Counted from the first letter of the stretch, positions 50,917-59,979 are shown. The stretch is DNA of 64,000 nucleotides from Sinorhizobium arboris LMG 14919 (GCF_000427465.1 NZ_KE386497.1:66162-130161); one strand, 5' to 3'. The notes: a model not told the origin generated them from the sequence alone. Made by a program: numbers and translations.

Positions 50917-50933
50917 TTCAAAACTCGTGCCAA
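50917..50933 (-). promoter_or_regulatory. Sigma-54 promoter of nifQ-dctA-P450
   Basis: TTGGCACG-AGTT-TTGAA on the minus strand has a perfect -24 element, correct spacing and a -12 with GA. It decides the nifQ start codon. Confidence 0.75.
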
Positions 50934-51021
50934 TCGAGTCTGTTGAGGCAAAGAGTAACTTTGTGGTTGCCATTCAAGGACTAAATGAAGGTCTGCTAGG
51001 AGGCGCAGTTGAATGCGGCCG

Positions 51022-51037
51022 TGTCGGAAAGACGACA
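51022..51037 (-). promoter_or_regulatory. NifA upstream activator sequence of nifQ
   Basis: TGT-CGGAAAGACG-ACA is an exact match, about 90 bases upstream of the nifQ promoter. Confidence 0.75.
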
Positions 51038-51297
51038 AGGACGATATGAGATGTCGGTTCCCTGCCAAAAGCAGCGGCCGGATTCTTTAACCGGACATCC
51101 TGAACCGTCGATCGGCAGTCTCCGGAAATTTCGGCTTTGCAGGCGGTAGCGTTGGTAGGTGCGAACGGCCGCGAGGCGATGGCGCGGCGGGTTGACGCCC
51201 TAGAAGGTGCGTATGCTGGGAGCTAATGCCAATGGCCGATACGCGCACACCAACATGGCGCGCGACAAAGCAGTCCTGTTGCAGCTTGGATGTCAAG

Positions 51298-51313
51298 TGG
51301 CACGGCGCTTGCT
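51298..51313 (+). promoter_or_regulatory. Sigma-54 promoter of the peroxiredoxin gene
   Basis: TGGCACG-GCGC-TTGCT is a perfect -24/-12 consensus, the best in the window, about 97 bases before the peroxiredoxin ATG. No complete TGT-N10-ACA was found directly upstream; the nifQ site at 51022-51037 is about 260 bases away and could serve both directions. Confidence 0.8.
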
Positions 51314-51401
51314 GTCCGCTCGTTGGCAGCCGACAAGCTGCCAATCAAGTAACGGTGTTTCGCAAGAGGATCCAGAGCCGGCGAATGCACCATTCTTGTG
51401 T

Positions 51402-51446
51402 AAGGAGCAATGCTGATGCCCATGGAAGAAGGAGCAATGCTGATGC
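51402..51446 (+). repeat. Tandem duplication of the ribosome binding site and start codon
   Basis: AAGGAGCAATGCTGATGC occurs twice, at 51402-51419 and 51429-51446, with a period of 27 bases, so both copies are in the same reading frame of the peroxiredoxin gene. Confidence 0.9.
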
Positions 51447-52024
51447 ACGTGAAAAAAAGAATCCCCTTCGTTGCCTTTCGCACGCGCGTTCGCGACGAGA
51501 CAGTGGAGGGGCCAAATCCATACCGGTGGGAAGTCAAAACAACCGACGATTACTTCAGTGGCAAGCGCGTCGTTCTGTTTTCGCTTCCAGGTGCGTTCAC
51601 CCCGACCTGCTCAACTCACCAATTGCCCGATTTTGAGAAGCTTTATGACGAATTCCGGAAGGCCGGAATCGAGTCGGTCTACTGCCTGTCAGTCAATGAT
51701 GCCTTCGCGATGAATGCGTGGGGCAAGGCGTTGGGCGTAGAGAAGGTCAAGCTTATACCGGATGGTTCCGGCGAATTCACTCGCAAGATGGGCATGCTGG
51801 TCGCAAAGGACAATCTTGGCTTCGGGATGCGCTCTTGGCGCTACGCTGCCGTGATCAATGATGGCGTGGTGGAGCAATGGTTCGAAGAGGAGGGCTTCTC
51901 GGACAACTGCGAGTCTGATCCCTATGCGGTCTCTTCTCCGCAGAACATTCTTGAAACTCTGAGGACTCGCAATACCGCATCCGCCTCAAGCGGTCCTCGA
52001 CAGGATTTTGATACTTCGGTGTGA
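51410..52024 (+). CDS. Peroxiredoxin of the Prx5/AhpE-like type
   Basis: This 204-residue thiol peroxidase has the peroxidatic cysteine in LPGAFTPTCSTHQLPDF (Cys67) and VYCLSVNDAFAMNAWGKALG. It removes peroxides, which is useful next to nitrogenase. The position next to nifQ matches y4vD of pNGR234a. Two in-frame ribosome-binding-site/start modules are present: ATG 51410 and ATG 51437, each preceded by AAGGAGCA, because of a short tandem repeat. The second gives a 195-residue protein. It is transcribed from a consensus sigma-54 promoter. Confidence 0.9.
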   Translation: MLMPMEEGAMLMHVKKRIPFVAFRTRVRDETVEGPNPYRWEVKTTDDYFSGKRVVLFSLPGAFTPTCSTHQLPDFEKLYDEFRKAGIESVYCLSVNDAFAMNAWGKALGVEKVKLIPDGSGEFTRKMGMLVAKDNLGFGMRSWRYAAVINDGVVEQWFEEEGFSDNCESDPYAVSSPQNILETLRTRNTASASSGPRQDFDTSV

Positions 52025-52329
52025 ACTTTCCAGCCCAACGTTCTGGAGCCCGGGCGCTGAGTTTGAGCCCCGCAGCTGGCGGGTCGCCACTAAACGGCCC
52101 TCGTCCATCGCACTCTCACTGATCCCCGCGTCGCGGGAAATCGGAGTTCTAGGGCCTCTGCAACCCGTCCCGGTTCGCCGCTCCTGGATACCTGCAACGG
52201 CACCCCGTCATCGTGTGGAGCTGCCCTGCCTCGCGGGGGCGGGAGACGCTCAACGCTCCCGCACGCCGTCATTTGAGAGACCATACCCAGACTACGGTAG
52301 TCGATAAACAAAAGTAGAGGTCAACAACC
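52025..52329. other. Short spacer between peroxiredoxin and S9 peptidase genes
   Basis: About 300 bases with no recognisable gene. No clear sigma-54 or NifA element was seen, so the S9 peptidase could be read from the peroxiredoxin promoter or an unidentified one. Confidence 0.4.
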
Positions 52330-54672
52330 ATGTACAAGATCGCCGCTTTAACGCTTGCGCTATGCATTCAAGGGGGAGCGGCACTCGCCCAGGCGCCGGT
52401 GAGCGAATCTGGCGCGGTGAATTCTCCGCTAGAGCCGGCCGATTTCGAGCGGGCGCTCACGATCGGCGATCGCTACGGCCGGCTCGCTGTCAATGTTCCC
52501 GATGGCCTTTTCTGGACAAACGAGGGCGAAGAGTTCATCTATCGCCGAACCACCCACGGCCGGCACGAGTTCATACTGGTCAATGCCGCCACGGGAGAGA
52601 AGCGGCCGGCCTTCGATCAGGTCCGCCTCGCGGCGGCGCTGAACAAGGCGAGCGGCCAGAGCTATGAGCCCGGCGATCTCCCGTTCACCCGTTTCGCCCT
52701 GACGGACGATGGTCGCAGGCTCGACTTCCTGATTAAACAGGGCCGTTGGAGCTGCAGCCTTGCGAGCTATGCCTGCACGTACACCAGCTTGGACCCAGCC
52801 GCTTCGCACTTTCGGCAGCTCAGGTACAACTACACGCCACCGGCACAGAATAATCCCGAGGAGAGGAGCCCGTCGCCCGACGGCAAATGGATCGCCTATA
52901 TCAAGAACTACAATGTCTTCCTGCGCAGCAAGGATGGAACGCAGGATGTCCCGCTTAGCTGGGACGGGTCGGAGGGCGATTACTACGTCTTTTCGACGCT
53001 GAGCTGGTCTCCGGACTCTCGCCACATCGCGGCTTACCGCATTCGCCCGGGCTACAAGCGGGAGGTCAGCTATGTCAATTCGTCTACGACGAACCAACTC
53101 CAACCCGAGTATTCGTCAACAGTCTATCCCAAGGCAGGTGATGTCCTGCCGCTTCCGCAGCCGGTACTGTTCGACATTGCCAGCCGACGTCAGATCACGA
53201 TCGACAATGCGTTATTTCCGAACCCTTTCCAGCTTTCCCCTCTCCGTTGGTGGGAGGATAGCCGCGGCTTCACCTTCGAATATAACCAGCGCGGCCATCA
53301 GCTCTATCGTCTGGTCGAGGTCGACGGCGCCACCGGTCGCGCGCGCTCCCTAATCGATGAGTCCAGCAAGACCTTCGTCGATTACCGGCCGCTGGTGAGG
53401 AACGAGCAGGATACCGGGAAGACCTTTCGTTACGATATCGGTGATGGGAAGGAGATCATCTGGGCGTCCGAGCGCGACGGTTACGAACATCTATACCTGT
53501 TCGACGGCCGGACGGGCGCGCTCGAGAATCAGATCACCCGCGGTGATTGGGTGGTCCGAGCAGTCGACTATGTCGATCCGATCAAGCGCGAGATCTGGTT
53601 CGAGGCGAGCGGGATGAACCCGGGGGAGGACCCCTATTTCGTCCACGCCTACCGAATCGGTTTTGACGGCAAGGGGTTGACCGAGGTGACACCTGAGCGC
53701 GGCAACCACAACATCGAGATGTCTCCCGACGGCCGCTATTATGTCGATCTCTGGTCACGCACCGATGTGCCTCCGCACATGGTGCTGTACCGCGCCAGCG
53801 ACAATGCCAAACTGATGCAGGTCGAGACCGCCGATATTTCCGAGCTCCTTGCCGCTGGCTGGCATCCACCGGTCAGTTTCCATTCCAAGGGCCGGGACGA
53901 CAAGACCGACATCTGGGGCGTCATTCACCTGCCAGCCGACTTCGATCCGAAGAAGAGGTACCCGGTGGTGGAGCACATCTATGCGGGGCCGACCGGCTCC
54001 TCCGTCCCCAAATCCTTCTCCACGTCGGTGGAGCCACTCACGCAACTAGGCTTCATAGTCGTTGAGATCGATGGCATGGGCACCAACAACCGCTCGCGCG
54101 CCTTCCACGATGTCACCTGGAAAAACCTGAAGGATGCGGGCTTTCCCGATCGCATCCTGTGGCACAAGGCGGCGGCGGCGAAGTTTCCGTGGTACGATAT
54201 CTCCAATGTCGGAATTTTCGGCGCGTCCGCTGGGGGTCAAAATGCAGTTGGCGCGCTGCTTTTCCACCCCGAGTTCTACAAGGTCGCGGTCGCCAACAGC
54301 GGTTGCTACGACAACCGGATGAATCAAATGTGGTGGAACGAACTGTGGATGGGCTGGCCGGTCGGGATTGAATATCAGCAATCCTCCGACGTCGACAACG
54401 CCTACAGACTTCAAGGCAAGCTGATGCTTGTTGTCGGCGAAATGGACCAAAATGTCGATCCGTCCTCCACCTTTCAGCTTGCCGATCGACTCATCAAAGC
54501 GGGGAAAGATTTCGAAATGGTCTATGTGCCAGGTGCCGACCACGATGCTCCTGGCGCCTACAGCGAGCGAAAACTCCTGGACTTCTTCGTTCGCAACATT
54601 CTCGGGCAGAACCCACCCAACTGGAACGCTATACCGCTCGAACTGCCGAAGAACGAACCATGGCGACGCTGA
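52330..54672 (+). CDS. Secreted S9-family (dipeptidyl peptidase IV-like) serine peptidase
   Basis: This 780-residue protein has a signal peptide (MYKIAALTLALCIQGGAALA). An N-terminal beta-propeller follows (about residues 30-530: SPDGKWIAYIKNYNVFL, WSPDSRHIAAYRIRPGYKRE), then a C-terminal alpha/beta-hydrolase domain. The likely triad is Ser633 in FGASAGGQN, Asp706 in GEMDQNVD and His738 in GADHDAPG. It probably removes N-terminal dipeptides from peptides in the periplasm. Placed between nifQ-linked genes and iscN-nifS, it is not a usual nif neighbour, so it may be a late insertion. One possible substrate is host peptides entering the bacteroid; this is inference. Confidence 0.88.
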   Translation: MYKIAALTLALCIQGGAALAQAPVSESGAVNSPLEPADFERALTIGDRYGRLAVNVPDGLFWTNEGEEFIYRRTTHGRHEFILVNAATGEKRPAFDQVRLAAALNKASGQSYEPGDLPFTRFALTDDGRRLDFLIKQGRWSCSLASYACTYTSLDPAASHFRQLRYNYTPPAQNNPEERSPSPDGKWIAYIKNYNVFLRSKDGTQDVPLSWDGSEGDYYVFSTLSWSPDSRHIAAYRIRPGYKREVSYVNSSTTNQLQPEYSSTVYPKAGDVLPLPQPVLFDIASRRQITIDNALFPNPFQLSPLRWWEDSRGFTFEYNQRGHQLYRLVEVDGATGRARSLIDESSKTFVDYRPLVRNEQDTGKTFRYDIGDGKEIIWASERDGYEHLYLFDGRTGALENQITRGDWVVRAVDYVDPIKREIWFEASGMNPGEDPYFVHAYRIGFDGKGLTEVTPERGNHNIEMSPDGRYYVDLWSRTDVPPHMVLYRASDNAKLMQVETADISELLAAGWHPPVSFHSKGRDDKTDIWGVIHLPADFDPKKRYPVVEHIYAGPTGSSVPKSFSTSVEPLTQLGFIVVEIDGMGTNNRSRAFHDVTWKNLKDAGFPDRILWHKAAAAKFPWYDISNVGIFGASAGGQNAVGALLFHPEFYKVAVANSGCYDNRMNQMWWNELWMGWPVGIEYQQSSDVDNAYRLQGKLMLVVGEMDQNVDPSSTFQLADRLIKAGKDFEMVYVPGADHDAPGAYSERKLLDFFVRNILGQNPPNWNAIPLELPKNEPWRR

Positions 54673-54758
54673 CAGCGACAGCTTCTGAGCGGAATGATCG
54701 GCAGAGCATGGGGCTTCTACTCACGCTGAAGCAAAACCGCCATGAAGCGTCTTAGAGG

Positions 54759-54804
54759 GTGCCGCTGGACAGCGCGAACGTCTCGTTCGCCACGCCAGCG
54801 GCAC
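54759..54804. terminator. Long hairpin downstream of the S9 peptidase gene
   Basis: The sequence GTGCCGCTGG pairs with CCAGCGGCAC, and an inner GCGAACG-TCT-CGTTCGC stem lies inside, giving a 46-base nested hairpin 87 bases after the stop codon. There is no T-run, so it may be a factor-dependent terminator or an mRNA-stabilising structure between convergent genes. Confidence 0.5.
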
Positions 54805-55052
54805 CATCCGTGCGCGTTGGTCGCAACTCCGCCCGAAAACGTGCGCCTTCCCCGGTTCACACACATCTGCGCTGTGACCGAACAAATCCGCGCCTCACAA
54901 TCCGGCGCGGGATAATCGCCTCCCCATGCCGGCGACCACTGAGGGCCATACCCATCCGAATTTTCGCGATCACTCGCATACTGTCGGCTTTATCACTGGA
55001 CCGAATAGCTTGACGCAGGGGATTGTCTCGGGGCGTATTGAGGTGGGACAAT
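54805..55052. other. Spacer between convergent genes
   Basis: About 250 bases between the hairpin and the end of the ATP-grasp gene; nothing recognised. Confidence 0.4.
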
Positions 55053-56426
55053 TTAGTCGATAGCGACCGGTAGCAGAACCCCGCTTCTCCCAACGTTCAT
55101 CACGGGATCGAAGCTTGCGCGCGACTGAAAACCGGCTAGGCGGCCACCGAATACATAGCAGTCAATGCCATACGCCATTTTCTCGATCGACCGGCTTGGC
55201 GCGTGCAAAGCCGTAACGTCCCCCGGTCTGATGTACTCTTGAACAACGTACGGGTTGCGGGCGGCCCGGTCAATGTGTTCCTCCCATACATCGGAAGATG
55301 TGAAACGGCCAACCAAGACATCCTCGCCACGGCTCGCGTTAGAGGGCTTCAGAACAAGATTAGCCTTGTTCTGCCGGATGTAGCCGATGAGCTCGATCCT
55401 ATCCCGTTCTGGGTCAGTCGTTGCTCCCGGTCTAACAACACGAGTCCATGGAACGTGTCGTGCAATCAGTTCGATCTGCTCGGCCGTAAAGTTCGAGCTG
55501 TAACGATCGTCGCTGAGTACAGCGAGGATCGCCTTGTCGGCTAACACCCACTGGGAGATCCAGGGGTTTATCGAAACCACATCTTGAGCCGCGCAGGCGT
55601 GTAGGTAATCGTCATGTTCCCTGGCTTCAATGAAGTCCCTGGCATCGAGTTTACTGTATATAAGCTCAATCACTTCGCCGTCCGGCCCGACAAGCCCACG
55701 AGGTGTTCGCTTGATCGCGCTAACATCCACCAACGCTGCTCTGGCGCCCGCGTGTCTTAGACCTCTCACAATCCAATCCACTTCATTTGCATATCGCCCG
55801 CGATAGTTGACTACGGCGGCAGTTCTGAGTTCGGTGCCGGTCACGGCTCGATAGGCAGACACCAACTCCTGGACAAAGCAGTTCGGATCCTTCGCGAAGG
55901 GCTGCTTGCTCACGTCCAGCGACAGACCACGTGTCAATGGATTGGGTATACGGCTCCAGATTTTTGCGGCCAGGCCGTTCTGAATAACGCCGCCAGGCGT
56001 CGTGGCATTCGTTTCAAGTATTTTATAGTAGCCGTCGCTGCCGAACAGGCCATCAAGTCGGCATATTGTTACAATGGGCCGATATTCCGGGAGACGAGTG
56101 ATCCATTGCCGCAAATGTCTGTAGGCTGGGAATAGATCTTGAATGTCTTCATCACAGCAATAGAGCTCAGCGGCGACGTCGAGAAGCTTGACCAAGGCTT
56201 CAGCGGTAGCGCTGAGGTGATTTGCCAGATCGGAGGCTATCGCAAGCGGCCGGAGACATACGGGATACGCTCGGCCCTCAAGGTGGATGCCCGCCTCTGC
56301 AATAGCGTCGGAAAATTCATCCTGACCCCACCAGATCGAGCCTGGATCCGAAGTTGCGAGTTCGCAAACTCGGCGCTCTATTTGTGCATCCGCCTCGCTG
56401 ATCGAGGGCAGTGTCGCAATTGTCAT
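55053..56426 (-). CDS. ATP-grasp ligase-like protein (glutathionylspermidine synthase-like fold)
   Basis: This 457-residue protein shows ATP-grasp features: ICRLDGLFGSDGYYKILETN (metal/ligand-type R-D and E-x-N signature), NLVLKPSNASRGEDVLVG (nucleotide-binding lysine and glycine loop) and NPYVVQEYIRPG, followed by a C-terminal GRLAGFQSRASF. The order of motifs recalls circularly permuted ATP-grasp enzymes that join a carboxylate to an amine. No carrier-protein or adenylation partner is nearby. It is the last gene of an operon with an IlvD/Edd dehydratase and a DMT exporter, so it may make an amide- or peptide-like product. Confidence 0.72.
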   Translation of the reverse strand: MTIATLPSISEADAQIERRVCELATSDPGSIWWGQDEFSDAIAEAGIHLEGRAYPVCLRPLAIASDLANHLSATAEALVKLLDVAAELYCCDEDIQDLFPAYRHLRQWITRLPEYRPIVTICRLDGLFGSDGYYKILETNATTPGGVIQNGLAAKIWSRIPNPLTRGLSLDVSKQPFAKDPNCFVQELVSAYRAVTGTELRTAAVVNYRGRYANEVDWIVRGLRHAGARAALVDVSAIKRTPRGLVGPDGEVIELIYSKLDARDFIEAREHDDYLHACAAQDVVSINPWISQWVLADKAILAVLSDDRYSSNFTAEQIELIARHVPWTRVVRPGATTDPERDRIELIGYIRQNKANLVLKPSNASRGEDVLVGRFTSSDVWEEHIDRAARNPYVVQEYIRPGDVTALHAPSRSIEKMAYGIDCYVFGGRLAGFQSRASFDPVMNVGRSGVLLPVAID

Positions 56427-56521
56427 GATCAGCTCCTATGTGGTGGTCCGATCGGTATTTGAGTTTGCACGACCAGACAGATTGTTGGGCCAGCGCGAGT
56501 CTAGCTCTGCTAGCTATGCCG

Positions 56522-58324
56522 TCAGCCACTCAGCGAGCGGCCGCCGGCCGCCGACGAATCCATGTTCGTAGAGCGCCGCTGGTCGCGGCAGTTTCTGCCG
56601 TTTGTTGCTGACAGGACTTCCCTTGGCTTTGCACGCAGAAAATTGAAATCGCAGCCGTCTTCAGCTTGAAGCACTTCATCGAAATACAGCTTAGCGTATC
56701 CGCGCTCGACATGGGTGTGCGAAGGAGGCGTCCATTCGCAGCGGCGTCGCACGAGTTCGCTTTCATCGATCAACAATTCCAGCAGCCCCTCCTCTACATC
56801 AAGACGGATCAGGTCACCATTGCGAACAAGCGATAAGGGTCCACCCACGGCAGCTTCCGGAGACACGTGAAGAACAACTGTTCCAAAAGCTGTACCGCTC
56901 ATGCGACCGTCCGAAATTCGCACCATGTCTTTGACGCCGGCGACGGCAAGTTTTCGAGGAATCGGCATACAGCCGACCTCAGGCATGCCGGGCCCGCCCT
57001 TTGGACCTGCATTTTGCAAAACGAGAATGTCGTCAGCGTTCACATCGAAGTCGGGTGCATCAATGCGGTCCGCCATGTCTTCAAGGGACGTGAAAACAAC
57101 CGCGCGGCCGGTGTGCTTCAACAAGCCTGGAGTGGCTGCTGCCTGCTTGATGATCGCTCCTTTGGGGGCGAGGTTACCGCGCAGAACACGGATTCCGCCT
57201 CCGCGGTGAACCGGGTCTTCAATCGGGCGCACAACATCGTTCGGCCAGGAGGCAGGCTGCATTGCGATGTTTTCTCCGAGCGTTTTCCCGGTAACGGTTA
57301 TGCATTCTTTATCGATGAGGTGATTGATTTCGCGCAATACGGCGGTCAGGCCGCCCGCCTTGAACAGATCCTCCATGTAGTGCTGACCTGAAGGTTTCAG
57401 GTCCACCAGTACTGGTATCTCTGCTCCGATTTGATCGAGTTCTTCGAGATTGAGATCGAAACCAAGACGTCCCGCAATAGCCGCGAGATGGATGACGCCA
57501 TTCGTCGATCCGCCCAACGCCTGCAAAACCCGTAGAGCGTTTTCAAGGGAGTTTCTCGTCATGATCTGAGACGGCCGCAGTTTTGCCGATGCCAGCATGA
57601 CGGCACGTTCTCCCGTTACCTCGGCATGGCGAAGACGATCGGCATGGACAGCGGGAATGGCCGCACCGCCGGGCAACATCATGCCCATGGCCTCGCTGAC
57701 AAGGGCCATCGTGCTTGCGGTCCCCATAACCATGCACGTGCCGGGCCCAGGAGCAAGTTTGTTTCCGATCTCCTCTATCTCCAGCTCGTCGAAAACACCG
57801 GCACGATGTTGGCCCCAGAAGCGCCGACAATCCGTGCAGGCGCCGAGGCGCTCGCCCTTATGGCTTCCCGTGATCATTGGCCCCGCCACGGTAAGGATCG
57901 CGGGCAGGTCCACGCTGGCTGCCCCCATGAGCAAGGCGGGAACTGTCTTGTCGCACCCGCCGATCAGAACGACTGCGTCCATCGGTTGAGCGCGCACCAA
58001 TTCTTCAACATCCATCGCCATGAGGTTGCGGAGATACATACTGGTGGGATGCGAGAAGGCCTCATGCACCGAAACAACGGGAAATTCGATCGGCAATCCG
58101 CCCGCCAGCATCACGCCACGTTTGACCGCCTCTATGATGGCGGGCACAGAGCGGTTGCACGCGTTATATCCGGAAAATGTGTTGGTGATGCCAATGACCG
58201 GCCGCTCAAGCGCTTTATCCGAATAGCCCATCGCCTTGATGAAAGCTTTTCGCAGGAACAGCGAGAAGCCGGCATCACCGTAATGTGTCAGTCCTTGCTT
58301 TAGGCCGTTGAGCGCGTCGGCCAT
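56522..58324 (-). CDS. IlvD/Edd-family dehydratase, sugar-acid dehydratase-like
   Basis: This 600-residue protein has the three cluster-ligand regions of the family, YNACNRSVP, IGGCDKTVPALLMGAASVD and GPGTCMVMGTAST, plus the block ACTDCRRFWGQHRAG, which is typical of pentonate (arabinonate/xylonate-type) dehydratases rather than housekeeping IlvD. It dehydrates a 2,3-dihydroxy acid to a 2-oxo acid using an Fe-S cluster and magnesium. About 25 extra residues extend the C-terminus. The start overlaps the stop of the upstream transporter gene (ATGA). It is the middle gene of the operon. Confidence 0.87.
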   Translation of the reverse strand: MADALNGLKQGLTHYGDAGFSLFLRKAFIKAMGYSDKALERPVIGITNTFSGYNACNRSVPAIIEAVKRGVMLAGGLPIEFPVVSVHEAFSHPTSMYLRNLMAMDVEELVRAQPMDAVVLIGGCDKTVPALLMGAASVDLPAILTVAGPMITGSHKGERLGACTDCRRFWGQHRAGVFDELEIEEIGNKLAPGPGTCMVMGTASTMALVSEAMGMMLPGGAAIPAVHADRLRHAEVTGERAVMLASAKLRPSQIMTRNSLENALRVLQALGGSTNGVIHLAAIAGRLGFDLNLEELDQIGAEIPVLVDLKPSGQHYMEDLFKAGGLTAVLREINHLIDKECITVTGKTLGENIAMQPASWPNDVVRPIEDPVHRGGGIRVLRGNLAPKGAIIKQAAATPGLLKHTGRAVVFTSLEDMADRIDAPDFDVNADDILVLQNAGPKGGPGMPEVGCMPIPRKLAVAGVKDMVRISDGRMSGTAFGTVVLHVSPEAAVGGPLSLVRNGDLIRLDVEEGLLELLIDESELVRRRCEWTPPSHTHVERGYAKLYFDEVLQAEDGCDFNFLRAKPREVLSATNGRNCRDQRRSTNMDSSAAGGRSLSG

Positions 58325-59262
58325 CAGGTGAACCTTTCAGGTCTTGGTTCTTGTCGTGGCTCAGCCTCACGATTTGGCATCGTTGCCAAATGGCTTCTTC
58401 GCACTGCCAAACGGTATTCTCGCCAAACTGTAAACAGACCAGCTCCGACTACGATGGCTGCGCCGGCCGCCATGTTCCACGACACAGTTTCACCAAAAAA
58501 GACGGACGCCACAATCACGCTCAAGACGAGTTGGAGGTACGTGAGGGGCTGGACCTCGCCTGCGTTGAGAAGCCCGTAAGCCCTGATGAGAAAAAAGTGG
58601 CTGAGAGCACCGTAAACGCTCAATGCCGTCATTGCAGGCCAGTCCGCCATATGTATAGGCGTCCAATAGAACAGTCCCACAGATGTTGCCGCCAGAGCTC
58701 CTCCGATACCGGCATATAAGACACTTGTCACGGCGGAGTCATAGTGACTGACCGCACGCGTGGCGATCCCATAGAGCGCGTACAAAAGACTAGCAGCCAG
58801 GGGAAGCATGAACTGGGTACCGAAATGAGCGTTCACCGGGTTTAGAAGCACCAGAACTCCAGCCAAGCCGACAACGACAGCGACACCGCGACGCCAACCG
58901 ACTTTTTCCCCGAGTAACGGCACCGACAGAACGGTGACTATCAGTGGTGTCGCTTGGTATATCGCCTGGCTCATCGCTAGCCCAGCAATCGTGTAAGCGT
59001 AGACGATGACAACGATGTTGCTTGCTAGAAGAACACCGCGGAGCAACTGCAGAATTGGTCGCGGCGTGAATAAGGCGCCTCGCAGGCCCCCCGGAGAGAA
59101 TGCAGCAAGAACCGTCACAAACGCCGCAAACGCCCAAAAGCGGATCATTGTCACTATAATTGCCGGATACTTCTCAACGAGCAGCCTGGAAAAGCCGTCC
59201 TGACCGGCAAATAGTATCACCGCCAAAAGGACATAAAGGTAGCCTGGCCTTTTGTCTTGCAT
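58324..59262 (-). CDS. DMT-superfamily transporter (EamA domain)
   Basis: The product is about 312 residues with ten predicted membrane segments in two EamA repeats: GYLYVLLAVILFAGQDGFSR, AMSQAIYQATPLIVTVLSVP, LLGEKVGWRRGVAVVVGLAG and TYLQLVLSVIVASVFFGETV. Many EamA proteins export amino acids or metabolites. The ATG at 59262 (MQDKRPGYL) is preferred; a GTG at 59295 extends it by 11 residues. It is first in the operon before the dehydratase and ATP-grasp genes, behind a sigma-54 promoter about 145 bases upstream. Confidence 0.85.
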   Translation of the reverse strand: MQDKRPGYLYVLLAVILFAGQDGFSRLLVEKYPAIIVTMIRFWAFAAFVTVLAAFSPGGLRGALFTPRPILQLLRGVLLASNIVVIVYAYTIAGLAMSQAIYQATPLIVTVLSVPLLGEKVGWRRGVAVVVGLAGVLVLLNPVNAHFGTQFMLPLAASLLYALYGIATRAVSHYDSAVTSVLYAGIGGALAATSVGLFYWTPIHMADWPAMTALSVYGALSHFFLIRAYGLLNAGEVQPLTYLQLVLSVIVASVFFGETVSWNMAAGAAIVVGAGLFTVWREYRLAVRRSHLATMPNREAEPRQEPRPERFT

Positions 59263-59405
59263 GATTGGACTCACTCGTAGGCAACCCGTCGACACCCGAA
59301 CCTGTCACTTCGAAGGGACAACGGCCACGGTCGATGTCCTGCCTGCCGCGATCTGCGCGACCCAGAAGCATCGATGGACTGGCGGCACTGCGTCCAACGG
59401 AAGTT

Positions 59406-59422
59406 TCAAAGTTCATGCCACT
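59406..59422 (-). promoter_or_regulatory. Sigma-54 promoter of the DMT/dehydratase/ATP-grasp operon
   Basis: On the minus strand GTGGCATG-AACT-TTGAA matches the promoter of the SnoaL/SDR operon at 47296-47312 at 16 of 17 bases. The -24 GG and spacing are correct and the -12 has GA in place of GC. Confidence 0.62.
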
Positions 59423-59507
59423 TTCAGTGGCGGCAGCAGCAATTCAATTCGCGCGAATTTTCAGCTACTTAGGCATAAACATAAAAAAATTGGGTGAAGT
59501 AGCGCTG

Positions 59508-59523
59508 TGTCACCAAATCGGCA
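59508..59523 (-). promoter_or_regulatory. Imperfect NifA site of the DMT/dehydratase/ATP-grasp operon
   Basis: TGT-CACCAAATCG-GCA has one mismatch to TGT-N10-ACA and lies about 85 bases upstream of the promoter, the same distance and with similar flanks (GTGTC..CCGACA) as the exact sites elsewhere. Confidence 0.5.
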
Positions 59524-59920
59524 AAGCCGACATGAGTGTCGGATGGCATCGATGGTGCCGACCATGGACGGACCCACCTGCCCTTGACGATCGCGCGCCT
59601 GATTTGCTGCCGGAGAGAACGCACGGCCGGCTGATTTTGGCCGTGACTACTAGGTGACATGACCGCATTATATCTGGTCGCCCGCAGGTTCGGCTGTTCT
59701 CTTCCTATCAGTGCCGAGGTGCACCTTACCTCGACGACAGTGCGATCTGCCCCGAGAGGATGGAGAAGCGCAGGAGTTGTTCCACTAGGGATGGAGCAGA
59801 GCCGACTGGTGCCGCGTCGCTGTTTAAGCGAAGACCGGGAATAGACCTCGATGCGCGCGCATTCGGAGAGCCTCAAACGAACTCGGCTAGATCAACTTGC
59901 CAATGTCGCAACTGCGACTG
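59524..59920. other. Divergent control region between the DMT operon and iscN
   Basis: About 400 bases with short frames but no recognisable gene. It separates two sigma-54 promoters facing away from each other. Confidence 0.4.
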
Positions 59921-59936
59921 TGTCGTACATACGACA
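59921..59936 (+). promoter_or_regulatory. NifA upstream activator sequence of iscN-nifS-nifW
   Basis: TGT-CGTACATACG-ACA matches TGT-N10-ACA, and the spacer is itself palindromic except at its two centre bases. It lies 44 bases upstream of the -24/-12 promoter. Confidence 0.8.
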
Positions 59937-59979
59937 TAGCCGTTTTGAGCAAGTCATTGATACGGCGCGGTTTTCTCCT

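Noticed and set aside
51250..51300. NifA site directly upstream of the peroxiredoxin promoter
   Set aside because: The nearest candidate is TGT-N10-ATG, which lacks the ACA half.
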